64,000 nt of DNA from Ensifer sp. PDNC004 (GTDB lineage Bacteria > Pseudomonadota > Alphaproteobacteria > Rhizobiales > Rhizobiaceae), in assembly GCF_016919405.1 (NCBI RefSeq), contig NZ_CP070354.1, forward strand, positions 310,001 through 374,000, read 5' to 3'. Made by a program: the position numbers and the translations under genes. Position 1 is the stretch's first letter, and every line of letters starts with the position of its first letter. This document shows positions 56,009 through 64,000 of this stretch, in pieces. The notes below the pieces were generated by a model. It saw nothing but the letters and a program-made list of their open reading frames with translations. It was not told the origin of the DNA and did not search any database.

Positions 56009-56180
56009 GATTTAGTTTTTCTAAGTTATAGGGCTGATTAAATCTGGTTTGTCGGCCGAGTACGACGTGCATTATCACATTATACACCGCTTGTCTCACG
56101 GTTCACGAGGAGCAGGAGGTGCGATTGAGAAAGACAGATTTTCTAATGTATATGGGCTCGCCGCAGTCGGGAAAAATTGC

Positions 56181-57590
56181 ATGACGATAGTTTCGGACGA
56201 ATTCAGTTTGCTGACCCTCACGGAGATCGCAGACAAAATCAAAAATGGGAGCGTTTCCTCGCTTGCGGTAACCGAGGCCCAACTTCGGCGCATCGCGCGA
56301 CTGGAACCGGATCTCCACGCCTATGCGCAGGTGATGGAAACAAGCGCGCTGGAACAGGCGAAGGCGGCGGATAAGGAAATTGCCGCCGGAGGCCATCGCG
56401 GCCCGCTGCACGGCGTTCCCATCGCCGTCAAAGACCTGTGCTGGATCGAAGGCGTGCCAACCAGGGCCGGGACGCTCGTCCATGGCAATTTTGTTCCGGG
56501 CGAAGACGCCACTGTCGTCAGACGCCTGAGGCAAGCAGGTGCCATCATTGTCGGCAAGACGCAGATGACCGAGGGCGCCTATTCGGACTACCATCCGGCA
56601 ATCGCCCCGTCTGTCAATCCGTGGCACGCGGACTATTGGGCCGGGATTTCCTCGAGTGGTTCAGCTGTCGCCACGGCAGCGGGTCTTTGTTTCGGTGCGA
56701 TCGCGTCGGACACGGGCGGCTCGATCCGCTGGCCGGCGGCCGCAAATGGTGTCACGGGCCTCAAACCGACATGGGGGCGGGTCAGCCGGCACGGCGTCTT
56801 CGATCTCGCTCCCTCCCTCGACCACATCGGCACGATTGCGCGAAGCGCCATGGATGCGGGCATCCTTCTTGCGGCCATAGCGGGAAGTGATCCGAAGGAC
56901 CCGACGGCGGCCGCGCAAGCGGTGCCGGATTTCGCTTCGGCGTCGCCAAGCTCGATCGGCGGTCTGCGGATAGGCTTTGATCCGCGGTGGAACAGTGAGG
57001 ATGTGGAACCCCAGACACAGGCCGCTCTCGCCGCTGCCTCGGACGTTTTTACTGCTCTTGGCGCGCACATGGTCGAGATCAGGTTCCCGGATGTGAGCCA
57101 GGCCGTTGCCGACTGGGTGCCGAACTGCGCCGTGGAGGCGGCAGCCGTTCACGAGCGAGACTTCGCCGCGAACAGGGACTTGTACGGGCCCATCCTTGCC
57201 GGCGTCATCGAAATGGGCAAGGCCGTTTCGGAGGCTGTGTATCAGCAGATCCTTTTGCGACGGACGATTTTCCGTCGCGACGTCGAAGCCCGGTTTGCGT
57301 CCGTCGACATGATCCTGACCCCCGTTCAGCCGTTCGCTCCCCTGACGCTCGCTACCATCGCGACACTTGGTGAGCAGCCGGATCTGATCGCCAGGCTGCA
57401 ACGCTACACCTGCCCTCTCGATATGAGCGGCCATCCGGCACTGACGTTCCCTGCAGGCATCGCAAAGGATGGCATGCCGATCGGCCTTCAACTCTTGGCC
57501 GGTCAGTTCCAGGAATTGACCCTTGTGCGCGCCGGAGCGGCATTCCAGGGGCACACGGCTTGGCACAAGCGGCACCCAGGAAAAGGCTGA
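56181..57590 (+). CDS. Amidase (amidase signature family)
   Basis: 469 residues. The catalytic triad Lys84 (PIAVKDL), Ser158 region (WAGISSSGSAVATAAG) and nucleophile Ser181 (ASDTGGSIRWPAAANG) is complete. The family hydrolyses amides, including aryl and acyl amides. ATG 56181 is preferred; the upstream frame lies in the promoter region and shows no homology. It is followed closely by an MFS carrier, suggesting uptake and hydrolysis of an amide. Confidence 0.9.
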   Translation: MTIVSDEFSLLTLTEIADKIKNGSVSSLAVTEAQLRRIARLEPDLHAYAQVMETSALEQAKAADKEIAAGGHRGPLHGVPIAVKDLCWIEGVPTRAGTLVHGNFVPGEDATVVRRLRQAGAIIVGKTQMTEGAYSDYHPAIAPSVNPWHADYWAGISSSGSAVATAAGLCFGAIASDTGGSIRWPAAANGVTGLKPTWGRVSRHGVFDLAPSLDHIGTIARSAMDAGILLAAIAGSDPKDPTAAAQAVPDFASASPSSIGGLRIGFDPRWNSEDVEPQTQAALAAASDVFTALGAHMVEIRFPDVSQAVADWVPNCAVEAAAVHERDFAANRDLYGPILAGVIEMGKAVSEAVYQQILLRRTIFRRDVEARFASVDMILTPVQPFAPLTLATIATLGEQPDLIARLQRYTCPLDMSGHPALTFPAGIAKDGMPIGLQLLAGQFQELTLVRAGAAFQGHTAWHKRHPGKG

Positions 57591-57601
57591 GGGGGAGAAC
57601 G

Positions 57602-58852
57602 ATGATGAACGCTCACCACCATCGCCAAGGCATCTTCTACGGATGGGTCGTCGTCGCCGCGACGTTTACGCTGACATTCGTAGGCTTTGGTAGCGCCTAT
57701 ACTTTCAGCGCCTTCATCGCGGTGTTGCAGCAGGATCTCGGGGCATCGCGTGGCTCCGTTTCGCTCGTTTTTTCTTTGGCAGGCTTTTTGTACTTCTGCC
57801 TGGGCGTGGTTTCCGGCCCGCTTGCGGACCGGTTCGGGGCCAGATCGCTCTGCGTTGTCGGCATGGCGCTTGTCGGTCTCGGCCTTGTCTTGGCGGGTCA
57901 GGCGCGCACCATTGCCGAGGTTTATGCAGCCTACGGGCTCGGCATCGGCCTGGGCGTCGGATGTGCCTATGTGCCTGCCCTTGGGGCCGTGCAGCGCTGG
58001 TTCGTCGCGCGACGTGGCCTGGCCTCGGGGCTTGCGGTCAGCGGTATCGGGCTCGGCACGCTTGTCCTGCCGCCGCTGGCGACATGGTTGATCGCGACGC
58101 TAGGCTGGAGAGAGGCCTATCTGGTGCTCGGTGGCGCGGCCGCCGCCGTCGGCATCGGCGCGTCGCTGCTGCTCGAAAGCGATCCGGGGCGACGGGGGCT
58201 GCGTCCGGACGGAGCCTTGGCTGAGCCCGGCGTCGCGAAGTCGGTGGCAACGGAGGGCGTTTCGGTCAAGGATGCAATCCGGACGCCGCAATTTGTCGGC
58301 CTGTATGTGGCATGCCTGTTGAGTGCAATCGGCGTGTTCGTTCCCTTCGTCCATCTCGTCCCGTTTGCAGTCGATCACCAGATCGCCCCAACCGTCGCCG
58401 TCCTCCTCCTGAGTGCGATCGGCGTCGGCAGCACAGCGGGGCGCTTCTGCCTTGGGGGGCTTGCGGACCGCTTGGGTCGGGACACCTTCCTGGCGGTCAT
58501 GTACGCAGGCATCGCCGTGTCGCTTGCGGTATGGGCCTTTGCGACCGGGCTTTTGGCCCTCGCTGCCTTCGCCCTGCTGTTCGGATTGTTCTATGGCGGC
58601 TGGGTCGCCGTGCTTCCGGCCGTGGTTGCCGATCATTTCGGCCGTCGCAATGTCGGCGGTATCATCGGCCTTCTTTACACGAGCGTTGCAATCGGCACGC
58701 TGATCGGCCCGAGCCTTGCCGGCTTTATCTACGACGCCAGCAACAGCTACTTCCCGGCCATTGCAATCAGTGGAGGCGCCAACGCCGTGGCCGCGCTTGT
58801 CGCGATCGTGACGATCAGCTTCAAGTCAAGGACGGTTGCCGAAGGGCCTTGA
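57602..58852 (+). CDS. MFS transporter (oxalate/formate antiporter-like, MCT type)
   Basis: 416 residues, twelve helices. GIFYGWVVVAATFTLTFVGF, then GSVSLVFSLAGFLYFCLGVV and GPLADRFGARSLCVVGMALV are OFA/MCT signatures. GGGGGAG lies 4 nt before ATG 57602. It starts 11 bp after the amidase stop, so the two form one operon for an amide or its carboxylate product. Confidence 0.88.
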   Translation: MMNAHHHRQGIFYGWVVVAATFTLTFVGFGSAYTFSAFIAVLQQDLGASRGSVSLVFSLAGFLYFCLGVVSGPLADRFGARSLCVVGMALVGLGLVLAGQARTIAEVYAAYGLGIGLGVGCAYVPALGAVQRWFVARRGLASGLAVSGIGLGTLVLPPLATWLIATLGWREAYLVLGGAAAAVGIGASLLLESDPGRRGLRPDGALAEPGVAKSVATEGVSVKDAIRTPQFVGLYVACLLSAIGVFVPFVHLVPFAVDHQIAPTVAVLLLSAIGVGSTAGRFCLGGLADRLGRDTFLAVMYAGIAVSLAVWAFATGLLALAAFALLFGLFYGGWVAVLPAVVADHFGRRNVGGIIGLLYTSVAIGTLIGPSLAGFIYDASNSYFPAIAISGGANAVAALVAIVTISFKSRTVAEGP

Positions 58853-59545
58853 ACCAGCGCCGCAGCTTTTTCGTTCCCGCTTTTTGTATTGGATATCGCC
58901 GCCATGCGCCCGCAAGATTGCTTGCATTGGTTGTGGTGAATTGCTAACTATGCAACCAATTGTATATGGTTGGAGGCGAGAGGACGAACGGCGTCTCATC
59001 CGTTGCGCGTTTCGCCTGTGGTCGCGCATGGCGCCAATCGAAGCGGGCCGGAGCAGTGGCCGTCTTCACGGTTGAGCAGTGCGACCATCGACTTTCCGAT
59101 CGAATGGTTCAAAGGTTGGCTGGATGAGCGGGGAGCAATTTGACGACTATTATCAGACGCTGTCGACGCTGCTTCGTTCCTCGCTAGATGAGGTCAAGGA
59201 GAGCCTTTCACCGCGTAAGGGACCACCTCGATCACGGTGCATACGGTGTCGCGTGGGAGCTCCTTTGGGGCCTGCTTCATGCACATCCTTTGCCGATACC
59301 GGCCGATCTCGTCGAATGCGGGCGAAGAATGGGTATCGATGCTTTGTAAGCTGAGATAGCTGAGGTGCCAGAGCAAGGGCGCAAACATCTGCTCTGGGGG
59401 GGCGCTGTGTTTCGGCCAGACCCGTCCGCCATGGACGTCGTTGCGGGGTGTCGGTCTGATCCGGGCCGTCACCGCGAAGGAGCGCGGCTATAGACTTCAG
59501 ACGCGCGGACAAGGGCTGACGGTTGAACTGCAAAGGACGAACACG
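58853..59545. other. 693-bp stretch without a confident gene
   Basis: CAACCA at 58953 and TGGTTG at 58967 make an inverted repeat around an AT core, possibly an operator. On the + strand, 59124-59216 could encode MSGEQFDDYYQTLSTLLRSS and more. On the - strand, 59194-59388 could encode a 64-residue peptide with HLSYLSLQSIDTHSSPAFDE. These look protein-like in composition but have no recognised family and no good ribosome sites, so they may be decayed genes. Confidence 0.4.
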
Positions 59546-60451
59546 GTGAAGCATCAATCCGAAACGCCAATCGCGCCCGGCTTCATTCAGGGGGAAGTCG
59601 ACGCCACTCATGGCGATGCCGATGCGATGTTCCTGGCAAGGATAGTTGCCGAACTTGGCATGCCGTCAGAGCCTCCGGCCGTCCTGATCGGCTCGGGACA
59701 GAACTCCGTCGCCTATCAGCTTGGCGATCGGATCCTTCGATTGCCGCGCCATGCCGGCGCCGAACGCGACCTCGTGCGAGAAGCCTCAACGCTTCGTGCG
59801 GTTCGGCCTCTGCTTCCCGTGCCGGTGCCTGATCTTGAGGTGCGCCGCATCGGCGGCCAACTCATCTCGCTGCACGCCAAGATCCCGGGCGAACCGCTTT
59901 CGGACCTGGCCGGCCTGACAATCGGCGCACGGAAGACTTTGGCTGCGGACCTTGCCGCCTTTCTACAGGCCCTGCATTCGGTCCCCATCGACTGCCTGGA
60001 GGCCGGGCCCGCCGAGGCGCCTTCGTCCGAATGGCATCGGCTTCTGGCGCAATGCGAAGATGTGGCCTTTCCGCTGCTTTCGCCTGATGTCGTCACCGGT
60101 CTGCGGGAGCGTTTTTCCGATTTTCTGGCGACCTGCGACGCGCTTCCGCAGTGCCTGATCCACGGGGACTTTGGGACTGGAAACATCATCGTCGATCGCG
60201 ACCGCCTCTCCGGCATTATCGATTTTTCCGGCTGCGGCCCCGGTGACCCAGCCTATGATTTTGCCAGTCTCGCGGCAGGACTGGGTGACGGCTTCGTCGA
60301 TCTGGTGCTTGAGTACCTTCCGGCCGACACGGCGGCGAGGGAGCGTATGAGCTTCTATCGAATGACGTTTCCGCTTCTCGACATCCTGTATGGCGTCGAA
60401 AACCGCGACCCGGAGACAATCCACGCGGGCGTGCGCGCCTTTGCGGCGTAG
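59546..60451 (+). CDS. Aminoglycoside phosphotransferase (APH) family kinase
   Basis: 301 residues. VLIGSGQNSVAYQLGDRILR is the nucleotide region, CLIHGDFGTGNIIV holds the Brenner motif (His206, Asp208, Asn213), and GIIDFSGCGPGDPAYDFA the Mg-binding Asp226. The family includes antibiotic kinases and many small-molecule kinases, so drug resistance should not be assumed. The start is GTG 59546 with AAAGGA upstream. Confidence 0.85.
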   Translation: MKHQSETPIAPGFIQGEVDATHGDADAMFLARIVAELGMPSEPPAVLIGSGQNSVAYQLGDRILRLPRHAGAERDLVREASTLRAVRPLLPVPVPDLEVRRIGGQLISLHAKIPGEPLSDLAGLTIGARKTLAADLAAFLQALHSVPIDCLEAGPAEAPSSEWHRLLAQCEDVAFPLLSPDVVTGLRERFSDFLATCDALPQCLIHGDFGTGNIIVDRDRLSGIIDFSGCGPGDPAYDFASLAAGLGDGFVDLVLEYLPADTAARERMSFYRMTFPLLDILYGVENRDPETIHAGVRAFAA

Positions 60452-60514
60452 TCTCCGTTCGGCTTCAAACCGCTCCCGCAGTGCACAAGCAAGCAGGGGC
60501 GCGGGCTCGCGAAG

Positions 60515-60667
60515 GGTCTCTTTCGGTTCGTTGCCGACAGGAACCCGACCTTGGAGCAGCTCTGCGAAGACCTGAAGCTCCAGCGGCGCAGCGCCCAGAT
60601 TCTGGTCAGCGCCGCGACCTCGCTCAATTTCCTGGAGTTCGCCGAGGATCTGGCAGGAAGCAGATAG
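60515..60667 (+). pseudogene. SAM-dependent O-methyltransferase remnant (dimerisation domain fragment)
   Basis: Fifty codons read GLFRFVADRNPTLEQLCEDL and LQRRSAQILVSAATSLNFLE before TAG 60665. The pattern (NPTLEELC...LPRRSAQILLSACASLGLL) is the winged-helix dimerisation domain of plant/bacterial-type O-methyltransferases. The catalytic domain is missing and there is no start codon, so it is a leftover. Confidence 0.6.
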
Positions 60668-60698
60668 GTCACTGCTAAATTGCCGATCTGATTGCGAA

Positions 60699-60730
60699 AC
60701 ACAATCGGTCCTGATAGATACCGATTGTGT
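60699..60730. promoter_or_regulatory. Inverted repeat ACACAATCGGT/ACCGATTGTGT
   Basis: Two perfect 11-bp arms flank a 10-bp spacer, 42 bp upstream of the SRPBCC gene. The spacing and position fit an operator for the SRPBCC gene. No regulator gene is adjacent. Confidence 0.6.
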
Positions 60731-60772
60731 ATTGCAAGCAGTATGCGCGCGAGAAACTCTGGGTGACGGGCG

Positions 60773-61261
60773 GTGGAGCGAATTAGGGACTATGAAATCG
60801 GGCATAAGACATTCGTGTTCGAACGGCGTTGTGAAGCGCCGGTGACGTCGGTTTTCAAGGCATTTGCCGATCCGGTCATCCGCGCCGGCTGGAGTGCGCC
60901 GTCTGACGACGCGGCGTTCGTCTATACTGCGGCCGACTTTCGCGTGGGCGGCGAAGACCATTTCCGCTGCGGTTCACTGGAGAACCCGCAATACACCGGG
61001 CGCACGACCTACATCTCGATTGTCCCGGACGAACTCGTGGTCAGCGCCGAGATCGTTGAAGCCGGCGGGAGAAAACTGATGTCGAGCCTGATTACAACGG
61101 AACTGGCGGCCGACGGCGATGCAACGACGGTCAAGATGACCGTCCAGGTGACGTCCCTCCTCGGTGGCCGAATGATCTCAGGCACGGAGATCGGGACCAA
61201 TGCGGCCCTCGACAATTTGGTGGAGTATTGCTCGCTCGGTCGCTTCCTTGAACGGCGGTGA
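60773..61261 (+). CDS. SRPBCC (AHSA1-like) family protein
   Basis: 162 residues. EIGHKTFVFERRCEAPVTSV, VFKAFADPVIRAGWSAPSDD and FRVGGEDHFRCGS are the AHSA1/CalC/DUF-like START-fold opening; the end has ALDNLVEYCSLGRFLE helix. These proteins bind hydrophobic ligands and often sit beside ArsR regulators, but none is seen here. GTG 60773 is the start, with weak GGGCG nearby. Confidence 0.82.
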   Translation: MERIRDYEIGHKTFVFERRCEAPVTSVFKAFADPVIRAGWSAPSDDAAFVYTAADFRVGGEDHFRCGSLENPQYTGRTTYISIVPDELVVSAEIVEAGGRKLMSSLITTELAADGDATTVKMTVQVTSLLGGRMISGTEIGTNAALDNLVEYCSLGRFLERR

Positions 61262-61287
61262 AGGGACGGTCCGCCGGTCTTCAATCC

Positions 61288-61848
61288 TCAACGGGTGGAG
61301 AGGGGTGGGGGAGGTGGCGGGGTCGTGGAGCCGGTGCCGAGTGAGCGTTGGACCATGACGCTATCGGCCCAGCGTCCGTAGCGGTAGGCGACACCTGGCA
61401 GCAGGCCGACGCGAACGAAGTTGAAGCGTTCGTGCAAAGTGAGCGAGGCGACATTGTCGGCGTCGATATAGCCGATCATCTGGCGAAAGCCGGCTGCGGC
61501 GCAGGCGTCGATCAGGCCCCGCATGAGCAGGCGCCCGACGCCTTGGCCGAGATGTTCGTGTTGAACATAGATCGAGTGCTTGACGGTATAGCGGTAGGCA
61601 GGGCGCTTGCGAAACAGAACGACATAGGCATAGCCGACAACGGCGCCCTCCTTGATCGCGACGAGATGGGGCAAGCGGCGACTTTTCAGGTTCTTCCGCC
61701 GCTCGCGCAGGTCGTCGGGCTGCGGCGTATCCCCCTCGTCCACGCCTTCTTCTATGCCGCGGTGGATATGCCGGCGATAGATGGCCAGCATGGCGTCGAC
61801 GTCGCTCTCCCGGGACGGGCGAATAATGATCGTTTCATCCTGCGGCAT
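61288..61848 (-). CDS. GNAT N-acetyltransferase (phosphinothricin-acetyltransferase-like)
   Basis: 186 residues. IRPSRESDVDAMLAIYRRHI opens the domain, SIYVQHEHLGQGVGRLLMRG is motif A (acetyl-CoA), and ADNVASLTLHERFNFVRVG motif B. The C-terminus is a short tail of six prolines before LSTR. It is 24 bp downstream of the decarboxylase gene on the same strand, so co-transcribed; it may acetylate the amine product, which is inference. Confidence 0.87.
   Translation of the reverse strand: MPQDETIIIRPSRESDVDAMLAIYRRHIHRGIEEGVDEGDTPQPDDLRERRKNLKSRRLPHLVAIKEGAVVGYAYVVLFRKRPAYRYTVKHSIYVQHEHLGQGVGRLLMRGLIDACAAAGFRQMIGYIDADNVASLTLHERFNFVRVGLLPGVAYRYGRWADSVMVQRSLGTGSTTPPPPPPLSTR
61293..61322 (+). other. 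Candidate G-quadruplex motif at the end of the GNAT gene
   Basis: Four G-tracts (GGG, GGGG, GGGGG, GGGG) are separated by 6, 1 and 7 nt, fitting G3+N1-7. The stretch is the antisense of the proline-rich tail, so it may simply be a by-product of Pro codons. Confidence 0.45.
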
Positions 61849-61872
61849 GAGGGGTCTCGATACTCCTAAGTT

Positions 61873-64000
61873 TTATTCCGCGACGACGTAGGTATGAAGT
61901 CGAATGCGGCCGGACGCGTCGGTTTGGCGATAAAGGCCCTGGATCTCCACGTCGAAGCCGGGGAACGTGTTGAAGCAGGTTTCGAACATCTTGAGATAGT
62001 CGATCATCGGCTGCGCGCGCGCGGTTAGCCTTTCGCCCGGCACGATGGTAGCGATCCCGGGCGGATAGACGACGAAAGGCGTCGTCGCGATCCGCCCGGC
62101 AATGGCGTCGATCGGCAGGAAGTCCACGTCGTTGCGCACGAGGCAGCGCGCCGCGTCGTGGGGCGAAAGGGCGATGTCAGGCAGGTGCTCTTCGGAAAAC
62201 TGCCTGGCCTGCAGGGCGCTGACATTGGCGTCGCGGAAGAAGCGGTGCATGTCGCCGCAAAGGTCGCGCAACCGCACGCCGGCGTAGCGGCCGGGGCGGC
62301 GTCGATAGAACTCCGGGATGACCTCTTCGAGCGGCGCGTTGTCGTCGTGAAGCCGCTTGAATGCGACGAGGCCGCTGATCAGCGTGCCCGCCTTGCTTGC
62401 CTCGACGCCGGGCGTGAGCAGAAACAGCAGGGAGTTGAGGTCGTTCTTCTCAGCGACGATCCGGTTCTCGCGCAGGTATTGCGCAACGATCGGTGCCGGA
62501 ATGCCGTGCTCGGCATAGGCACCGGTTGCCCTGTCGAAACCCGGCGTGAGCAGCGTCAGTTTGTTGGGATCGGTCATCGCGAAGCCCGGCGCCATATCGG
62601 AAAAGCCGTGCCATGCGGCCCCCGGGGTGAGGTGCCAGAAGGCCGGATTGGTGGCGAGCTGATCGGTGGCGACACTCTCCCATGGCACGTCGTGGACCGC
62701 TCCGGGGCTTGCCACATCCGGCATGGCCACGCGGTCCGGCACAAAGGGCTCGAAGAACCAGCGGCGCTCGGGCCGGCGTTCCTTTTCCTCGAACTCCCGC
62801 CGCACCGCCCGGATCTTCTTGCGAAGCTCGATGCCGAGCCGGATCGTATCATCCCACAGCACTTCGCCGGAACGGCCCTTCATCATCTGCGCGCCGACAT
62901 CAAGGGACGCGAAGAGCGGATAGAAGGGCGACGTCGACGCGTGCTGCATGAAGCTTTCATTGAAGCGTCGATGTTCGACCCGGCGTTTCTGGCCGGTGAT
63001 GTGCCGGTCCTTCATGTGGATCTGCGAGGCCTGGGAAAAGCTCGCAAGCTGCTTGTGCGTTGATTGCGTGGCGATGATGCCCGGGGCCTCGGGGCCGAGT
63101 TCGGCAAGGCCCATGGCAAATCGACCGGCATAGAGCGGATGAAATTTCATGAAGCCCGCCCAGGCCTCGTCAAACAGGATATAGTCGCACAGATGCCCGA
63201 TGGCTTTCAGGATCATCTCGGCATTGTGGATCGTGCCGTCATAGGTGCACTGTTCCACCACCGCCACTCGAAACGGGCGCGGCTTCCGCCAGGCATCCGG
63301 GTCCTTGACCAGCGGATGGGTGCGAATGCGCTCGCGAAGCGTCTCTTCGTTCAAGCTGCCGAAATCCATCGGACCGATCAGGCCATGGGCGTTTCTGGCG
63401 GTCGGCACGTAGACCGGGATGCCGCCGGAGATCATCAAGGCACCGTGATGGGCGGCCTTGTGATTGTTGCGGTCGAACAGAACCAGATCGCCATCGGTGA
63501 CCAGGGCGGAGAGAGCGACCTTGTTCGAGGTCGATGTGCCGTTGAGGACGAAGTAGGTCTTTTCGGCGCCGAAGATCTTGGCGGCTTCCTTCTGGGCGGC
63601 AAGTGCGGGGCCCTCATGGGTCAGCAGATCGCCGAGATCGAGCACGGAATTGTCGAGATCGTCGCGAAAAACCGCTTCCCCCAGATGCTCCATGAACACG
63701 CGGCCGACCGGGCTGCGGCTATAGAACACGCCGCCATTATGCCCGGGGCAGGTCCAGAGCTGGTTGCCTTCCTCGGCGTAATCCACCAGCGCGCCAAAGA
63801 AAGGCGTCTTCATCGTCTCGGCATATTGCTTGAGGCGGCTGATCAGGTTTTTCGCGATGAAGGCAGGGGTCTCCTCGGACAAAAAGACATAGCCGTCGAT
63901 GAAGTCGAGCACTTCGACCGGCACGTCTTCGAAGCGCTTGCGCCTGATCAGCAGGATGATCGGAAATTCGAGGCCGCGCCGGCGCATCAGGTTGATGAGG
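61873..64000 (-). CDS. Orn/Lys/Arg decarboxylase, major domain (N-terminus beyond window)
   Basis: At least 708 residues; the full family is about 750-790, so roughly 70-80 N-terminal (wing domain) residues lie beyond base 64000. TCPGHNGGVFYSRSPVGRVF is the family signature, FVLNGTSTSNKVALSALV binds PLP phosphate, and TQSTHKQLASFSQASQIHMK holds the PLP Lys near base 63052. It decarboxylates ornithine, lysine or arginine. A downstream GNAT gene follows at 24 bp. Confidence 0.92.
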   Translation of the reverse strand, partial: LINLMRRRGLEFPIILLIRRKRFEDVPVEVLDFIDGYVFLSEETPAFIAKNLISRLKQYAETMKTPFFGALVDYAEEGNQLWTCPGHNGGVFYSRSPVGRVFMEHLGEAVFRDDLDNSVLDLGDLLTHEGPALAAQKEAAKIFGAEKTYFVLNGTSTSNKVALSALVTDGDLVLFDRNNHKAAHHGALMISGGIPVYVPTARNAHGLIGPMDFGSLNEETLRERIRTHPLVKDPDAWRKPRPFRVAVVEQCTYDGTIHNAEMILKAIGHLCDYILFDEAWAGFMKFHPLYAGRFAMGLAELGPEAPGIIATQSTHKQLASFSQASQIHMKDRHITGQKRRVEHRRFNESFMQHASTSPFYPLFASLDVGAQMMKGRSGEVLWDDTIRLGIELRKKIRAVRREFEEKERRPERRWFFEPFVPDRVAMPDVASPGAVHDVPWESVATDQLATNPAFWHLTPGAAWHGFSDMAPGFAMTDPNKLTLLTPGFDRATGAYAEHGIPAPIVAQYLRENRIVAEKNDLNSLLFLLTPGVEASKAGTLISGLVAFKRLHDDNAPLEEVIPEFYRRRPGRYAGVRLRDLCGDMHRFFRDANVSALQARQFSEEHLPDIALSPHDAARCLVRNDVDFLPIDAIAGRIATTPFVVYPPGIATIVPGERLTARAQPMIDYLKMFETCFNTFPGFDVEIQGLYRQTDASGRIRLHTYVVAE

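Noticed and set aside
59546..60451. Calling the APH-type kinase an antibiotic resistance gene
   Set aside because: The Brenner motif is shared by many metabolic kinases and there is no resistance context.

Overview
The window looks like a catabolic, accessory region of a Rhizobiales genome, most like Ensifer/Sinorhizobium. The evidence is high GC, dense co-directional operons, many solute-binding-protein transporters with GntR/MarR/TetR/LysR regulators, and a rhizobial type of intergenic palindrome at 46074. I saw no rRNA, tRNA, CRISPR, transposase or replication gene. Whether it lies on the chromosome, a chromid or a megaplasmid cannot be told from the sequence.

Region 1 (1-22447) is a nearly complete tryptophan/kynurenine/anthranilate degradation island. 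A leftward operon (19665-21284 down to 14226) encodes 2-aminobenzoate-CoA ligase, tryptophan 2,3-dioxygenase and a LivKHMGF-type importer. The formylkynurenine hydrolase is divergent at 21614. A rightward operon (9086-14216) carries a TrpX-type ABC importer, kynureninase and a PLP dehydratase, with a divergent GntR. A second leftward operon (7288 to beyond base 1) carries the bifunctional 2-aminobenzoyl-CoA monooxygenase/reductase, then an SDR, enoyl-CoA hydratase, acyl-CoA dehydrogenase, glutaryl-CoA dehydrogenase, thioesterase, a RidA protein and a FadB/J-like enzyme cut by the window edge. A MarR gene lies just upstream. A 22-nt motif matching at 19 of 22 positions sits in both key promoters (7388 and 21515), suggesting one regulon. 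The path read from the genes is tryptophan, formylkynurenine, kynurenine, anthranilate, 2-aminobenzoyl-CoA, then ring reduction and beta-oxidation-like steps towards glutaryl-CoA.

Region 2 (22473-29119) holds remnants of an aldehyde dehydrogenase and an amidohydrolase, a DUF4168 exported protein, and a TetR gene divergent from pspA and a YiaA-like membrane gene. Three perfect, helically phased palindromes lie between the last two. A three-domain MFS/PlsC/acyl-ACP synthetase follows.

Region 3 (29094-34247) is the strongest candidate for an undescribed system. It is a tightly overlapping five-gene operon: a GNAT-like protein, an E1/ThiF-like adenylating enzyme, a roughly nine-helix membrane protein, a second GNAT-type acyltransferase and an Acg-like nitroreductase.

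Region 4 (34410-48428) has an aldo/keto reductase with LysR, then what looks like an uncharacterised catabolic set: orphan binding protein, FCD-GntR, 2-hydroxyacid dehydrogenase, two VOC proteins, alpha/beta hydrolase, DapA-like lyase, RidA, RutE-like nitroreductase, GST, FAH hydrolase and an SsuABC-like transporter. The octamer TGTATGCA recurs in three of its promoters.

Region 5 (48608-64000) is a mix of small regulator/effector pairs (TetR with a flavoprotein, XRE with an MFS pump, LysR with amidase and MFS), a phosphotransferase, an SRPBCC protein, a GNAT, several decayed gene ends, and an Orn/Lys/Arg decarboxylase cut by the right edge.
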